Assembly: GCF_041740695.1 (NCBI RefSeq)
Contig: NZ_JBGSLK010000036.1
Span: 22,349-86,348 of the forward strand
Source: Haliscomenobacter sp041740695
Lineage (GTDB): Bacteria > Bacteroidota > Bacteroidia > Chitinophagales > Saprospiraceae
Length of the DNA stretch: 64,000 bases
Direction of reading: 5' to 3'
Part shown: piece after piece, positions 34,076 to 42,308 of the stretch
How positions within the stretch are numbered: position 1 is the stretch's first letter
How the letters are laid out: the number at the start of each line of letters is the position of its first letter
The notes under the pieces: generated by a model
What the model saw: the letters and a program-made list of their open reading frames with translations, nothing else
What the model was told of the DNA's origin: nothing
Database searches by the model: none
Translations under genes and position numbers: made by a program

Positions 34076-36721
34076 ATGAGAGTACTTTCAATCCTGCTGG
34101 CTTCATTCATTTGCACCACCCCTACCTTGTTTTTTGGTCAAAAAAAAGACCATTACCAGCATGAGTCAGATCAGCTCAAGCTTGACGAGAGTACTCCGCA
34201 ACTGATGCCTTACAACCGCATGATTGCCTCCGCCGGAAAAGTATTGACTTATGGCGAGCCCCGACTGGAAAACCATACCCTGGATGTGGCGCTACTTCCC
34301 GGAAATACACACCTGGTCATCGAAGACCGCTTTGGCATAGCCATTCTGGATCGCCGTTCTAAAACGATCATTACCCGTTGGGAAATCAACAAAGACCCTC
34401 GTTTTTCAAACTTAAAAAACACCTATTCCGGGATTAAGGCCCTCGTTTTTCAAAACCAAACCTATATCCTCTGGGGTGCCGCCGGGCAGGAGAATGACAA
34501 AGGAGGACTGATGATTGCCTCCTGGGATGGCAACAAAATCACCCAGGTCGAGCTTTTGCCGATCCCCCCCAAAGCGCCAGCGCCTGGTGCACTACCCAAC
34601 GAAGTAGAAGTGTCTTTTGAGGCTGGTCAGCCCTTTTTATACCTCGTATTAAACGGCAACAATCAATTGCTCAAAATCAATTTTGCCACCCGCCAGATCG
34701 TCTGGACAGCCAATACCGGAGTCGCTCCTTTTGGCGTAAAACTGGCCCAAAACAAAGTCTATGTCAGCAACTGGGCCGGGCCTGTGCCCACCGATCCGAG
34801 TGTAGAAACGGCCGGAGTACCTTATGGCGAAGCTTATGTAGACCCTCGCACAGGTGCCACCTTGAAGGGCAGTGTGAGCATTTTTGATCCCCAAACGGGC
34901 CAACAACTCAAAGAGATAGAAGTAGGACTACACCCCAATGCAATGGTCCTCAGCCCTGACCAAAAAACCCTTTTTGTGGCCAATGGCAACAGTGATGATG
35001 TATCGGTGATCGATGTGATAGCGGACGTAGAGAAGCAGCGAATCCCCGTCGGTTTATTCCAGATTGGTGGTGCATTGCTCGGCAGTAGCCCAAATGGATT
35101 AGCCTTGGATAGCCTGGGGAAAACACTGTACGTGGCCAACGGTTTGGACCATGCGCTGGCGGTAATAAGCCTTGATGAAAAGCCCAAAGTGATCGGGTAC
35201 ATTCCGACCGAAGCCTATCCGGCGGGTTTGTTGTGCAGCCAAAACACCTTGTACGTATGCAACCTGGAAGCACGTGGCGCCCGAGTACTCAACAATACCC
35301 CAGAGCAAAAAAGACGCTTCCCCAAAAGTGATGCTTCTTTTATTGGGGCTTATAATGCCCATGAGCAGTTGGCTTCTCTCTCCATCATTCCCGTACCCAA
35401 AACATCTCAGCTAAAAAAATACAGCAAACAGGTCAGGGCAATGAACATGAGTTTCCGGGTGAAAGCTACCCGCCAGGCTCCACGCCCCAATGTAGCTCCA
35501 CGCCCAGTGCCAGAGCGCATCGGTGAGCCTTCAGTATTCAAACACGTCTTGTACATCATCAAAGAAAACCGGACTTACGACCAAGTGTATGGCGATTTAA
35601 AGCAGGGTCGTGGCATGCCTTCGCTATGCATCTTTGGCGACTCCATCACCCCGAACCAGCACAAACTAGCCTTGGAATATTCTCTGCTCGACAATTACCA
35701 CGTCGCCGGAAAATCTTCTGCTGAAGGCCACCAATGGACCGACGCGGGGATCGTGTCGGACTACGTGGAAAAAAGTGTTCGCGCCTGGTTCCGCAGTTAT
35801 CCACACCGCCAATACGACGCGATGGTGTACACCAGGGAAGGGTTCATCTGGAACCATGCCCTGGATCATGGCAAAACGGTACGAATTTATGGCGAGGCTT
35901 GTGACATGGAGTTTGACCACGAGCTGGACTGGAGCGCGATTTATCAAAAGTATATGAATAAAGAACCCTTCGAATTTAAAAATACCAGTACCATTTCGCG
36001 GGTACGTCCCATTTTGTCCCAAAATTTTCCGGGTTATGATGATCCCAAAATCAATGACCAAATGCGGGCCGAAGCCTTCATCAAAGAGCTGGAGGAATAC
36101 GAAAAAATGCCCGGCGATCAGTTGCCTCAACTCATGGTGATGGCACTGCCCAATGACCACACTGCCGGGACCAGTCCTGGTTTTCCCACTCCGCGCGCAC
36201 AGGTTGCTGACAATGATTTAGCACTTGGTCGCATGGTTGAGGCTTTGAGCAAAAGTCGGTTTTGGGATTCAACTGTGGTATTTGTTACTGAAGATGATTC
36301 CCAAAATGGCTGGGATCATATCTCCGCTTACCGCACTGGCGCTTTGGTGATCAGTCCTTACTCCCGTTTGGGCAAAACGATCCATACCAACTACAACCAA
36401 CTTTCGATGTTGCGCACCATCGAGCAGATACTGGGACTGCCGCCCATGACGACGATGGACGCTACGGCCCGCCCAATGTTTGAGTGTTTTAGCGATACCG
36501 TGCAAAAAGTACCCTACCAATACCTGCCCAATCGGATACCGCTAAATGAAATGAACAAGTCCTTATCGATGTTGCAGGGGCAAGCTTTGTTTTATGCCCA
36601 AAAATCGCTGGAGCAAATGAGCGGGGGCGTGGATAAAGGTGAAGATGATTTGATGAACCGGATTTTGTGGTTTGCCAGCAAAGGTGAAACCCCATATCCC
36701 GTAGGAACGAAGGCGAAATAA
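34076..36721 (+). CDS. YVTN beta-propeller/phosphoesterase (PF04185-type) two-domain exported protein
   Basis: The protein has 881 residues with a signal peptide (MRVLSILLASFICTTPTLFF). Residues about 50-440 form a YncE/YVTN propeller (HPNAMVLSPDQKTLFVANGN, SDDVSVIDVI, NGLALDSLGKTLYVANGLDH). From about 480 to 830 lies an alkaline-phosphatase-superfamily phosphoesterase (FKHVLYIIKENRTYDQVYGD, HQWTDAGIVSDYVEKSVRAW, VMALPNDHTAGTSPG, VFVTEDDSQNGWDHISAYRT), with acidic and histidine metal ligands visible. PF04185 includes phospholipases C and acid phosphatases. With the PI-PLC-like gene before it, it could release phosphate from surface phosphodiesters. Confidence 0.87.
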   Translation: MRVLSILLASFICTTPTLFFGQKKDHYQHESDQLKLDESTPQLMPYNRMIASAGKVLTYGEPRLENHTLDVALLPGNTHLVIEDRFGIAILDRRSKTIITRWEINKDPRFSNLKNTYSGIKALVFQNQTYILWGAAGQENDKGGLMIASWDGNKITQVELLPIPPKAPAPGALPNEVEVSFEAGQPFLYLVLNGNNQLLKINFATRQIVWTANTGVAPFGVKLAQNKVYVSNWAGPVPTDPSVETAGVPYGEAYVDPRTGATLKGSVSIFDPQTGQQLKEIEVGLHPNAMVLSPDQKTLFVANGNSDDVSVIDVIADVEKQRIPVGLFQIGGALLGSSPNGLALDSLGKTLYVANGLDHALAVISLDEKPKVIGYIPTEAYPAGLLCSQNTLYVCNLEARGARVLNNTPEQKRRFPKSDASFIGAYNAHEQLASLSIIPVPKTSQLKKYSKQVRAMNMSFRVKATRQAPRPNVAPRPVPERIGEPSVFKHVLYIIKENRTYDQVYGDLKQGRGMPSLCIFGDSITPNQHKLALEYSLLDNYHVAGKSSAEGHQWTDAGIVSDYVEKSVRAWFRSYPHRQYDAMVYTREGFIWNHALDHGKTVRIYGEACDMEFDHELDWSAIYQKYMNKEPFEFKNTSTISRVRPILSQNFPGYDDPKINDQMRAEAFIKELEEYEKMPGDQLPQLMVMALPNDHTAGTSPGFPTPRAQVADNDLALGRMVEALSKSRFWDSTVVFVTEDDSQNGWDHISAYRTGALVISPYSRLGKTIHTNYNQLSMLRTIEQILGLPPMTTMDATARPMFECFSDTVQKVPYQYLPNRIPLNEMNKSLSMLQGQALFYAQKSLEQMSGGVDKGEDDLMNRILWFASKGETPYPVGTKAK

Positions 36722-36778
36722 AAGCGTATTTTGCTGGACTCTTCTTAAATTTAGAAGTATTAAAAATTGATATTTGTA

Positions 36779-36814
36779 TTGGTTTTTTCACAAATGTGCA
36801 TTACTTTTGTAGAA
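36779..36814 (+). promoter_or_regulatory. Second BlaI-type promoter
   Basis: TTG (36779-36781), a 20-bp spacer and TACTTTTGTAGAA (36802-36814) reproduce the blaI-type promoter at 3377-3412, with the same 13-mer and the same spacing. TTTTTTCA also occurs in both spacers at the same place. Only the right operator arm (GTAGAA) is kept; the left arm has changed. Confidence 0.6.
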
Positions 36815-37033
36815 CTATCGCTTTTGCGACATTTAAAGGCTATCTTTGGGAACATTTGTTGAGTTTGAGTATTCCTCCCCTCCATTATACTCGCCTCATT
36901 TTTGCTGTCTACATCTTCATACCGCTTTATCTTGGTTTTATCACTCTAGAATCACACCATACTTGGGCTATGGTGAGGTTTCAGTGTGTCGCACTGTCTA
37001 TTTCGGTTGTTGCTTTTCAACAACATCGATAAT

Positions 37034-37067
37034 GGGGCAAAATGAATATTTATTTTTTTATCGCCCC
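37034..37067. repeat. GGGGC-bounded AT-rich repeat (copy C)
   Basis: On the minus strand this reads GGGGCGATAAAAAAATAA then ATATTCATTTTGCCCC, nearly the left arm of the 55.1-kb element (GGGGCAATAAAAAAATAAG). It lacks the second arm, so it may be a single-ended remnant. It lies 40 bp before the peroxidase gene. Confidence 0.7.
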
Positions 37068-37106
37068 TGGGGTACTCTATTTAACTCATGATCAAAAAAA
37101 ACTGTA

Positions 37107-38465
37107 ATGAAAAAGCTATTGGTAGCTGTTCTTTTTTTGGCTGCACTTGCTTACGTGATTTCTTGTGAGCGGGAGGTCGCTAGTGATTTGGACCTCGACA
37201 GTCCTTTGGAAGCAATTTTGGATCAAAGATCGGTGACTGGATCTTATACGGGTTACATCATGCCGGAAAGCACGGATTATGCCAACCTACCCAATCAAGA
37301 CCCTAAAAACCCCGTCACAGAGGCGAAGGTTGAATTGGGGAGAATGTTGTTTTTTGAGACTGGGCTAGGCCTCGAAAACAAATACCCCGCTTCTAAACAG
37401 GCGTATTCTTGTGCGAGTTGCCACATTCCCAATCGGGGGTTTACGGCAGGTCGTTTTCAGGGTATCGCCGATGGGGCCATTGGTTTTGGGCAGAGTGGCG
37501 AAGGTCGCTCCAAGAATCCTGTATATTTTGGGCATGAAGTCGACGCACAAGGCGCTCGTCCATTACCAACGATCAATACCACCTATGTGACCAATGCCCT
37601 TTGGGCGGGAACTTTCGGTTCCTTCAACGTGAATGAAGGTACCGAAAGTGTCTGGAATCAGGACACCTTGATCGCCATCAACCACGAGCAATTGATGGGT
37701 TTGGAGGCCAATAACGCTCGCGCCCTAGTTGTACACCGCCAGGTAATCAACAGAGCCGTGACTGACTCTTTGGGGTATACGGCCATGTTCGATGCGGCTT
37801 TCCCGGATATTCCACAAGGTTCCCGGTACAACCGCAAAACGGGAGCATTTGCCATCGCTGCCTATTTCCGCACCATTCTGACCAATCAGGCCCCATTCCA
37901 ACGCTGGCTGAAAGGAGAAAAAGATGCGATGAGCACGCAACAGAAAAAAGGTGCCGTAGTGTTCTTTGGCAAGGCGGGTTGTTTCAATTGCCACAATACA
38001 CCTTCGCTCAACGCCTTTCCGCATCGCTTCTTTGCACTGGGGGTGAACAACCTCTACCAAAGTAAATACAACGTATTTGCCACTGGCCCCAGCGACAAAC
38101 GCAACATTGGCCGCGGTGGTTTCACTGGTAAAGCGGAAGACATGCACAAGTACAAAGTACCGCAGTTGTACAACTTGAAAGATGTTGGTTTCTATTTCCA
38201 CGGTTCCAGCAAAACCTCTCTGCGGGAGGTAGTAGAGTACTTCAATGCGGGGATTCCCGAAAATCCAGAAGTACCAGCTTCCCAAATCTCCAGCTTGTTA
38301 CGTCCACTTAACCTGAGTAAAGACGAAGTAGATAACCTAACCGAGTTTTTGGAAAATGGCTTGTTCGATCCAAAATTGGAGCGTTACGCGCCAAGTCGGA
38401 CCATGTCGGGGAATTGCTTCCCGAATAATGACCCCCTGTCCAGAAAGGAAATGGGCTGTAATTAA
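37107..38465 (+). CDS. MauG/cytochrome-c-peroxidase-family di-haem lipoprotein
   Basis: The protein has 452 residues with lipobox YVISC (cysteine near residue 20). Two haem-binding motifs are plain: CASCH in AYSCASCHIPNRGFTAG and CFNCH in GKAGCFNCHNTPSLNAFPH. VELGRMLFFETGL before the first and YKVPQLYNLKDVGFYFHG and LREVVEYFNAG after the second are typical of bacterial cytochrome-c peroxidase/MauG proteins. It would reduce peroxide or carry out a related oxidation in the periplasm or on the surface. A terminator and a MITE-like element follow. Confidence 0.93.
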   Translation: MKKLLVAVLFLAALAYVISCEREVASDLDLDSPLEAILDQRSVTGSYTGYIMPESTDYANLPNQDPKNPVTEAKVELGRMLFFETGLGLENKYPASKQAYSCASCHIPNRGFTAGRFQGIADGAIGFGQSGEGRSKNPVYFGHEVDAQGARPLPTINTTYVTNALWAGTFGSFNVNEGTESVWNQDTLIAINHEQLMGLEANNARALVVHRQVINRAVTDSLGYTAMFDAAFPDIPQGSRYNRKTGAFAIAAYFRTILTNQAPFQRWLKGEKDAMSTQQKKGAVVFFGKAGCFNCHNTPSLNAFPHRFFALGVNNLYQSKYNVFATGPSDKRNIGRGGFTGKAEDMHKYKVPQLYNLKDVGFYFHGSSKTSLREVVEYFNAGIPENPEVPASQISSLLRPLNLSKDEVDNLTEFLENGLFDPKLERYAPSRTMSGNCFPNNDPLSRKEMGCN

Positions 38466-38528
38466 CTGCTAATGTTAAACTGCTCCAGCTATTTTTCACG
38501 CTTATTCTAGTAGAGGTTTTTGTGAGAA

Positions 38529-38568
38529 GAGGTGTTGTCGGCTGATTGCGGGCAACACCTCGGCTTTT
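38529..38568 (+). terminator. Terminator of the di-haem peroxidase gene
   Basis: GAGGTGTTG (38529-38537) and CAACACCTC (38553-38561) pair perfectly, followed by GGCTTTTTT. It lies 64 bp behind the stop codon. Confidence 0.8.
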
Positions 38569-38573
38569 TTAAG

Positions 38574-38727
38574 TGGTTAAATAGTATTAATCGACAGAAT
38601 TCGACGCAGAGATTTTGGATTTCAGCAACTTATTTTTGAAGCGCAATGCAGCGCATTGTAATGAAAAAATAAGGAAGATGAAATTCAAAAGATCAAGTTG
38701 AAAATGTCGATTAATACTATTTAACCA
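38574..38727. mobile_element. MITE-like palindromic element with perfect 23-bp terminal inverted repeats
   Basis: The ends TGGTTAAATAGTATTAATCG+ACA (38574-38596) and their exact complement (38705-38727) enclose 108 bp that is itself largely self-complementary: ACTTATTTTT pairs with AAAAATAAG, and CGCAATG with CATTGCG-like CGCATTG, around a short loop. It encodes no protein. It sits between two convergent genes, one base after the MFS stop codon. No clear target-site duplication is seen. Confidence 0.75.
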
Positions 38728-38728
38728 A

Positions 38729-39952
38729 TTATATGGCTACTTTTCTCCCAAAGCCCTGCCCCTTCAACCACCAAAACCCCAGCATCCCCACCAAACAACA
38801 CCCACTCAGCACATACCACAGGCTCCTAAAACCCCATTGCTCGGCCACATTCATACCAATATTTGGCGCAATGATGTGCCCAAAGGCCCAGGCGCTGGAG
38901 TACAAGCCCAGGTATTGCCCCTGGGTATTCGCGGGGGCACGATCCACCACGATGCTGTTGGCAAAAGGCAATTGGAAAATCTCTCCAAAAGTCACGGCGA
39001 CCAAACACAGGATCGCGGCGGTGGCTTGATGGGGCGTAACGTTAAGCAGGATAAAACCCAGCCCGATCATGGCTGCGCCTAAAATCACCAGGCTCATCTT
39101 AGCATGTCGCCCTTCGAGACGAGAAACGAGGGGCATCTCAATAAAGGTGATAATGATGCCATTGCCCGCCAGCAAAAAGCCGATCACATTTTCGTCCCAG
39201 TGCCAACTCTCCTTCAAAAAGACCGGAACCATGCTGAAAAATTGCAAAAAGGCAACAGCGTTGATCGCAATCAGCACAAAAAAGAGCAAAAACTGCTTGT
39301 CTCGGTAAGGGGATAAAGCGCGCCCTTCGGCTTTGGTCGCCGCCTTTTCCTTGCGCATCGATTTTTTTTCTACTAAAAAATAACGCAAAATAAAAGCCGC
39401 AGCAATACAAGTAAGCCCATCTACCCAAAATAGCCACTTGTAGCCAAAACTGTGCGCCAAAATGCCACCCAAGGCAGGCCCCATGCCAAAGCCCAGGTTG
39501 ATGGCCAAACGCACCAAAGTCAAGGAACGGGTATAATCCTCCGGCTTGCTGTAAGCTGAAATCGAGGCCATGTTGGCCGGACGGAAGCTATCGCCCACGA
39601 TACCTACAATGAATACCGTAATGCACAAACCCAATAAACTCTGGATGTGCTGAAGGGCAAAAAACATCAATCCGGTCAAAAACAGAGACCCAAACATCAC
39701 CTTGTACGAACCAATCAGGTCACTCAAACGCCCGCCCATGATGGTACCAATTACGGCACCAGCGCCAAAAGAAGTCAGAATCAAAGCCGCTTGTCCCTTG
39801 GAAAAATCCAGTTCCTGGGTCAGGTAAACGGCCAAAAACGGGAATACCATGGTACCCGCGCGGTTGATGAACGAAACCAGGCCAAGCATCCAGATATCGC
39901 GATTGAGTCCAGCGAAAGAACTGAGGTAGGCGTTGAGTGCACGTGTGAACAT
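38729..39952 (-). CDS. MFS transporter (drug:H+ antiporter-1 type)
   Basis: The protein has 407 residues and 12 predicted membrane helices. The loop-2 signature FGAGAVIGTIMGGRLSDLIG with the following basic residue and the cytoplasmic central loop rich in lysine (KKSMRKEKAATKAEGR) are typical of the major facilitator superfamily, DHA1/MdtH-like branch. It probably exports a small molecule. It stands alone; the 13-mer tandem repeat lies directly upstream (39974-40155), close enough to its start that the repeat may lie in or beside its promoter. Confidence 0.9.
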   Translation of the reverse strand: MFTRALNAYLSSFAGLNRDIWMLGLVSFINRAGTMVFPFLAVYLTQELDFSKGQAALILTSFGAGAVIGTIMGGRLSDLIGSYKVMFGSLFLTGLMFFALQHIQSLLGLCITVFIVGIVGDSFRPANMASISAYSKPEDYTRSLTLVRLAINLGFGMGPALGGILAHSFGYKWLFWVDGLTCIAAAFILRYFLVEKKSMRKEKAATKAEGRALSPYRDKQFLLFFVLIAINAVAFLQFFSMVPVFLKESWHWDENVIGFLLAGNGIIITFIEMPLVSRLEGRHAKMSLVILGAAMIGLGFILLNVTPHQATAAILCLVAVTFGEIFQLPFANSIVVDRAPANTQGQYLGLYSSAWAFGHIIAPNIGMNVAEQWGFRSLWYVLSGCCLVGMLGFWWLKGQGFGRKVAI

Positions 39953-40265
39953 GAGAATGGGTGTTTGAATTTCGTTGGGGCTGCCCTACGTGGCTGCCCT
40001 AACCACGGGGCTACCCCGTACGGGCTGCCCTACGTGGCTGCCCTATGTGGCTGCCCTACGTCGCAGCCCTACGTCGCAGCCCTACGTGGCAGCCCTACGT
40101 GGCAGCCCTACGTCGCTGCCCCAAACCAAGGGTAGCCACGTAGGGCTACCCCAACAACCGCCCGGTTGAAAGATAAGTTCCTGAAAAATAAGCGATAAAA
40201 GGCTTAATTACAATTGCTAATTTGGGAAAAAGATCATTTGAAATCCCACTCATTTGCAAATTACC
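39953..40265. repeat. Intergenic interval with 13-bp tandem repeat and inverted ends
   Basis: GGCTGCCCTACGT-type 13-mers run in tandem from about 40023 to 40114, changing midway from GGCTGCCC to GCAGCCC. The outer ends GTTGGGG...CTACGTGGCT (39974-39995) and their complement (40134-40155) match at 20 of 22 positions. Reading frames across it give repetitive peptides without family resemblance, so it is noncoding. The rest (40156-40265) shows no gene. Confidence 0.9.
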
Positions 40266-41618
40266 TCACTGCCCGGCATTAGGTTTGGGGCGTGGGATCA
40301 AATACAGTATTTTCTGCCGATTGTCTGCGTAGTGTATTTTTTCACCATCGAACACAGCGTTTTGCTCCAACATGATGCGTACTTCTTTGTTCCACTCGGG
40401 TAAAAAGACTTTGTTGTTCAGTTCGATCGCATAAGTTGTATTGGGCAAAATGGGGTAATCTCCAGTGCCAGGTACTCCTGACTGCATGTCCCACATGCCA
40501 ATCGCGGGTCCGGCCCCGTGGCCGTGGTACCCAATTGGATGGGAATAAATTTGGGGATTTAAACCCTCGGCCTTGGCCTTGCTGATCGTCGCGGCCAGGA
40601 TGTCATTGCCAGTACGTCCGGTTTTGTATTCGTTGGTGAGGATGTCCATCAAGCGAAGTCCTTTTTGATAGGCCTGGAGCAAATAAGCCGGGGGAGCCGA
40701 TTCACCAGGTTTCAATACATACGCATTTTGCTGGGTATCGGTGTTCAAACCCAGGTATTTGATGCCAAAGTCGATGTGTACCAGGTCCCCCGGTTGAATG
40801 ACAGCGGCATCGGGGCGTTGGGCAAAACTGCGGTTTTGCTCATTGCCACTAGGGTCAGCGCGTTGCACGTCGCAGGTGGGGTGAAACCAGGATTCGAGGC
40901 CCAAACCCCGCACTTTTTCCCGATAAAACCAGACAACGTCATCGGTAGTGGTGATGCCCGGCTGAATGACCACTTCGGAAAGCCCTTCGGCGATGATGTC
41001 ATGGGCAATGCGGCAGATTTGTTCGTATACGGTCAGCTCTGCGGGGGTACGGACTTCCAGCCAGTTGACCGCCAATCGTTCGGCGGAGACCAGCCGTTTT
41101 TCATATTTGTTGTCGAGGGATTCGCGGAGTTTTTGGTGGTGGAATGCGGAGAGGCCATCGGCATGCCCAAAGTTGGTACTGAGGTTGATGCCAATGCGCT
41201 GGGGGTTTCGTTCAGCGACCAGTTGCGCCAGGCGTTTCCATTGATCGGGTTCTTTTTCCGGGTCCCAGGCTTTTTTGAATACTTCACCTACGTCGTAGCG
41301 GGCACAAGCCAGAAATTCCAGTGGCTTGTCCTTACCAGGGTCATAAATGAGCAACATGGTGGTGCGCCGCGCCGATAGCCAGGTAGCGGGCAACATCGTA
41401 CGCAGCACTGGATCCTCGTTGTACTCCCGCGCAATGACCAACCACATGTCGATCCCCTCCTTGCGCATCAACTCCGGCAACAAACTCTGGCAACGCTCCT
41501 TCAACCAGCGATCCTGCACTACCGCCTGCTCCCTCAAGGTCAATACTTTTGCCTGCTGCGCCATACTTACCACAGCACACACCACCCCCAACACCAAACT
41601 CAATACTATTTTTTTCAT
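40266..41618 (-). CDS. Exported M24-family metallopeptidase (Xaa-Pro aminopeptidase-like)
   Basis: Started at the ATG at 41618 (MKKIVLSLVLGVVCAVVSMA), the protein has 450 residues with a signal peptide; the ten codons upstream would weaken it. The N-terminal creatinase-like domain (residues 40-190) is followed by the pita-bread catalytic domain with metal-ligand blocks: VHIDFGIKYLGLNTDTQQ (first aspartates), IGYHGHGAGPAIG (histidine) and TTYAIELNNKV (glutamate). Such enzymes remove residues before proline; many periplasmic Bacteroidota members are uncharacterised. Heptamer repeats lie 68 bp upstream. Confidence 0.88.
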   Translation of the reverse strand: MKKIVLSLVLGVVCAVVSMAQQAKVLTLREQAVVQDRWLKERCQSLLPELMRKEGIDMWLVIAREYNEDPVLRTMLPATWLSARRTTMLLIYDPGKDKPLEFLACARYDVGEVFKKAWDPEKEPDQWKRLAQLVAERNPQRIGINLSTNFGHADGLSAFHHQKLRESLDNKYEKRLVSAERLAVNWLEVRTPAELTVYEQICRIAHDIIAEGLSEVVIQPGITTTDDVVWFYREKVRGLGLESWFHPTCDVQRADPSGNEQNRSFAQRPDAAVIQPGDLVHIDFGIKYLGLNTDTQQNAYVLKPGESAPPAYLLQAYQKGLRLMDILTNEYKTGRTGNDILAATISKAKAEGLNPQIYSHPIGYHGHGAGPAIGMWDMQSGVPGTGDYPILPNTTYAIELNNKVFLPEWNKEVRIMLEQNAVFDGEKIHYADNRQKILYLIPRPKPNAGQ

Positions 41619-41685
41619 ACCAAATCCTATATCAAAATGAACAATCACAAAAAATTACGCGCTGAAAATCGAATGCCGTACCCGC

Positions 41686-41713
41686 TTTTCACTTTTCACT
41701 TTTCACTTTTCAC
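41686..41713. repeat. Four tandem heptamers CTTTTCA
   Basis: CTTTTCA occurs four times in exact tandem (41686-41713) between the M24 peptidase start and the DUF4177 stop. Nothing else is visible in this short spacer. Confidence 0.95.
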
Positions 41714-41714
41714 T

Positions 41715-41906
41715 CTAAACGTAGTCTGTCTTCGGCCGCTCAAAGATTAATTCATAATTCATTTGCATGGCTGAGCTCATGCTGGAAAAAATCTGCACCA
41801 GCCGCCAGCCTTCTTCGGCGTATTCGGCGATGATGGTCTGGTAATCCTCTTTGGGGAGGTTGTTCCAGACGTTTGTGGTCAATTTGACAAATGTGTATTC
41901 AAACAT
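41715..41906 (-). CDS. DUF4177-domain small protein
   Basis: Started at the ATG at 41906 (MFEYTFVKLTTNVWNNLPKE), the protein has 63 residues. The strand-helix-strand layout FEYTFVKL, then YQTIIAEYAEEGWRLVQIFS and MNYELIFERP fits DUF4177, a tiny cytoplasmic domain of unknown role. The preceding small gene ends 14 bp upstream on the same strand, so they are probably translated from one mRNA. Confidence 0.75.
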   Translation of the reverse strand: MFEYTFVKLTTNVWNNLPKEDYQTIIAEYAEEGWRLVQIFSSMSSAMQMNYELIFERPKTDYV

Positions 41907-41920
41907 GGTTTTGTTATGGT

Positions 41921-42151
41921 TCAAGGATTAAACAATTCGTCGATGGATTTTTGTAAGTCACGGGTTCGGTCTTCGGTGTAGTTGGAGCGGAAGTCTTCTT
42001 CCACTTCCCATTCGGGGGTAAAATGCTCGGATGGTGCCGTGGGGGTATGGGCTGCACTCAGTACATTGGCCACCGTTTGCAGTACCACCGAGTCCTGGGT
42101 TTGCAGGACTTGATTGATGATGAAGAGTTTGAGTGCTTTTAGTTCCATCAT
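41921..42151 (-). CDS. Small protein, possibly antitoxin-like
   Basis: The protein has 76 residues and no clear family. ELKALKLFIINQVLQTQDSV, then VLQTVANVLSAAH form a helix pair like that of small antitoxin or addiction-module proteins common in Bacteroidota, and the tail (NYTEDRTRDLQKSIDELFN) is amphipathic. Two adjacent ATGs (42151 and 42148) could start it. It is followed by the DUF4177 gene rather than a known toxin. Confidence 0.55.
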   Translation of the reverse strand: MMELKALKLFIINQVLQTQDSVVLQTVANVLSAAHTPTAPSEHFTPEWEVEEDFRSNYTEDRTRDLQKSIDELFNP

Positions 42152-42156
42152 GTGAT

Positions 42157-42288
42157 GAATTGCCTCCAGCTTTAGCTGGTGGATTGTTAGATTGATTGAT
42201 AATGGGCTTTAGCCTTCATGGTAATTCTTGGGCTAAAGCCCATAAAACCTACTGCTTGTCATCCACCAGCTAAAGCTGGAGGCAATTC
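42157..42288. repeat. Nested-palindrome repeat element (copy 2)
   Basis: A perfect 28-bp inverted repeat forms the ends: 42157-42184 (GAATTGCCTCCAGCTTTAGC and on) and 42261-42288. A second perfect 12-bp pair TGGGCTTTAGCC (42203-42214) and its complement (42231-42242) lies inside. Each end arm holds its own small palindrome CCAGCTTTAGCTGG. It separates the small-protein operon from the di-haem gene and shares ends with 15333-15483. Confidence 0.92.
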
Positions 42289-42308
42289 AAGAGCGTTACA
42301 TCTAGAAA

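Larger units (their letters stand above)
36722..37106. other. Gene-free interval with a second BlaI-type promoter and hairpin copy C
   Basis: This 385-bp interval has no convincing gene; short frames in it begin at TTG or lack a family signature. It contains a BlaI-type promoter at 36779-36814 and a GGGGC-bounded AT-rich repeat at 37034-37067. The downstream di-haem peroxidase gene at 37107 is the only candidate target on this strand. Confidence 0.7.

Noticed and set aside
36796..37091. Short plus-strand frames behind the second BlaI-type promoter
   Set aside because: They begin at weak or non-ATG starts, lack family resemblance and run through the AT-rich repeat; a decayed gene cannot be excluded.
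40022..40114. Regular repeats that could be taken for a CRISPR array
   Set aside because: The units are 13 bp in direct tandem with no unique spacers, and no cas genes are present.
39647..40135. Plus-strand reading frame of 162 codons through the MFS gene and the 13-mer tract
   Set aside because: Its first part is antisense to a clear MFS gene and the rest is repetitive peptide from the 13-mers; no start signal or family resemblance.
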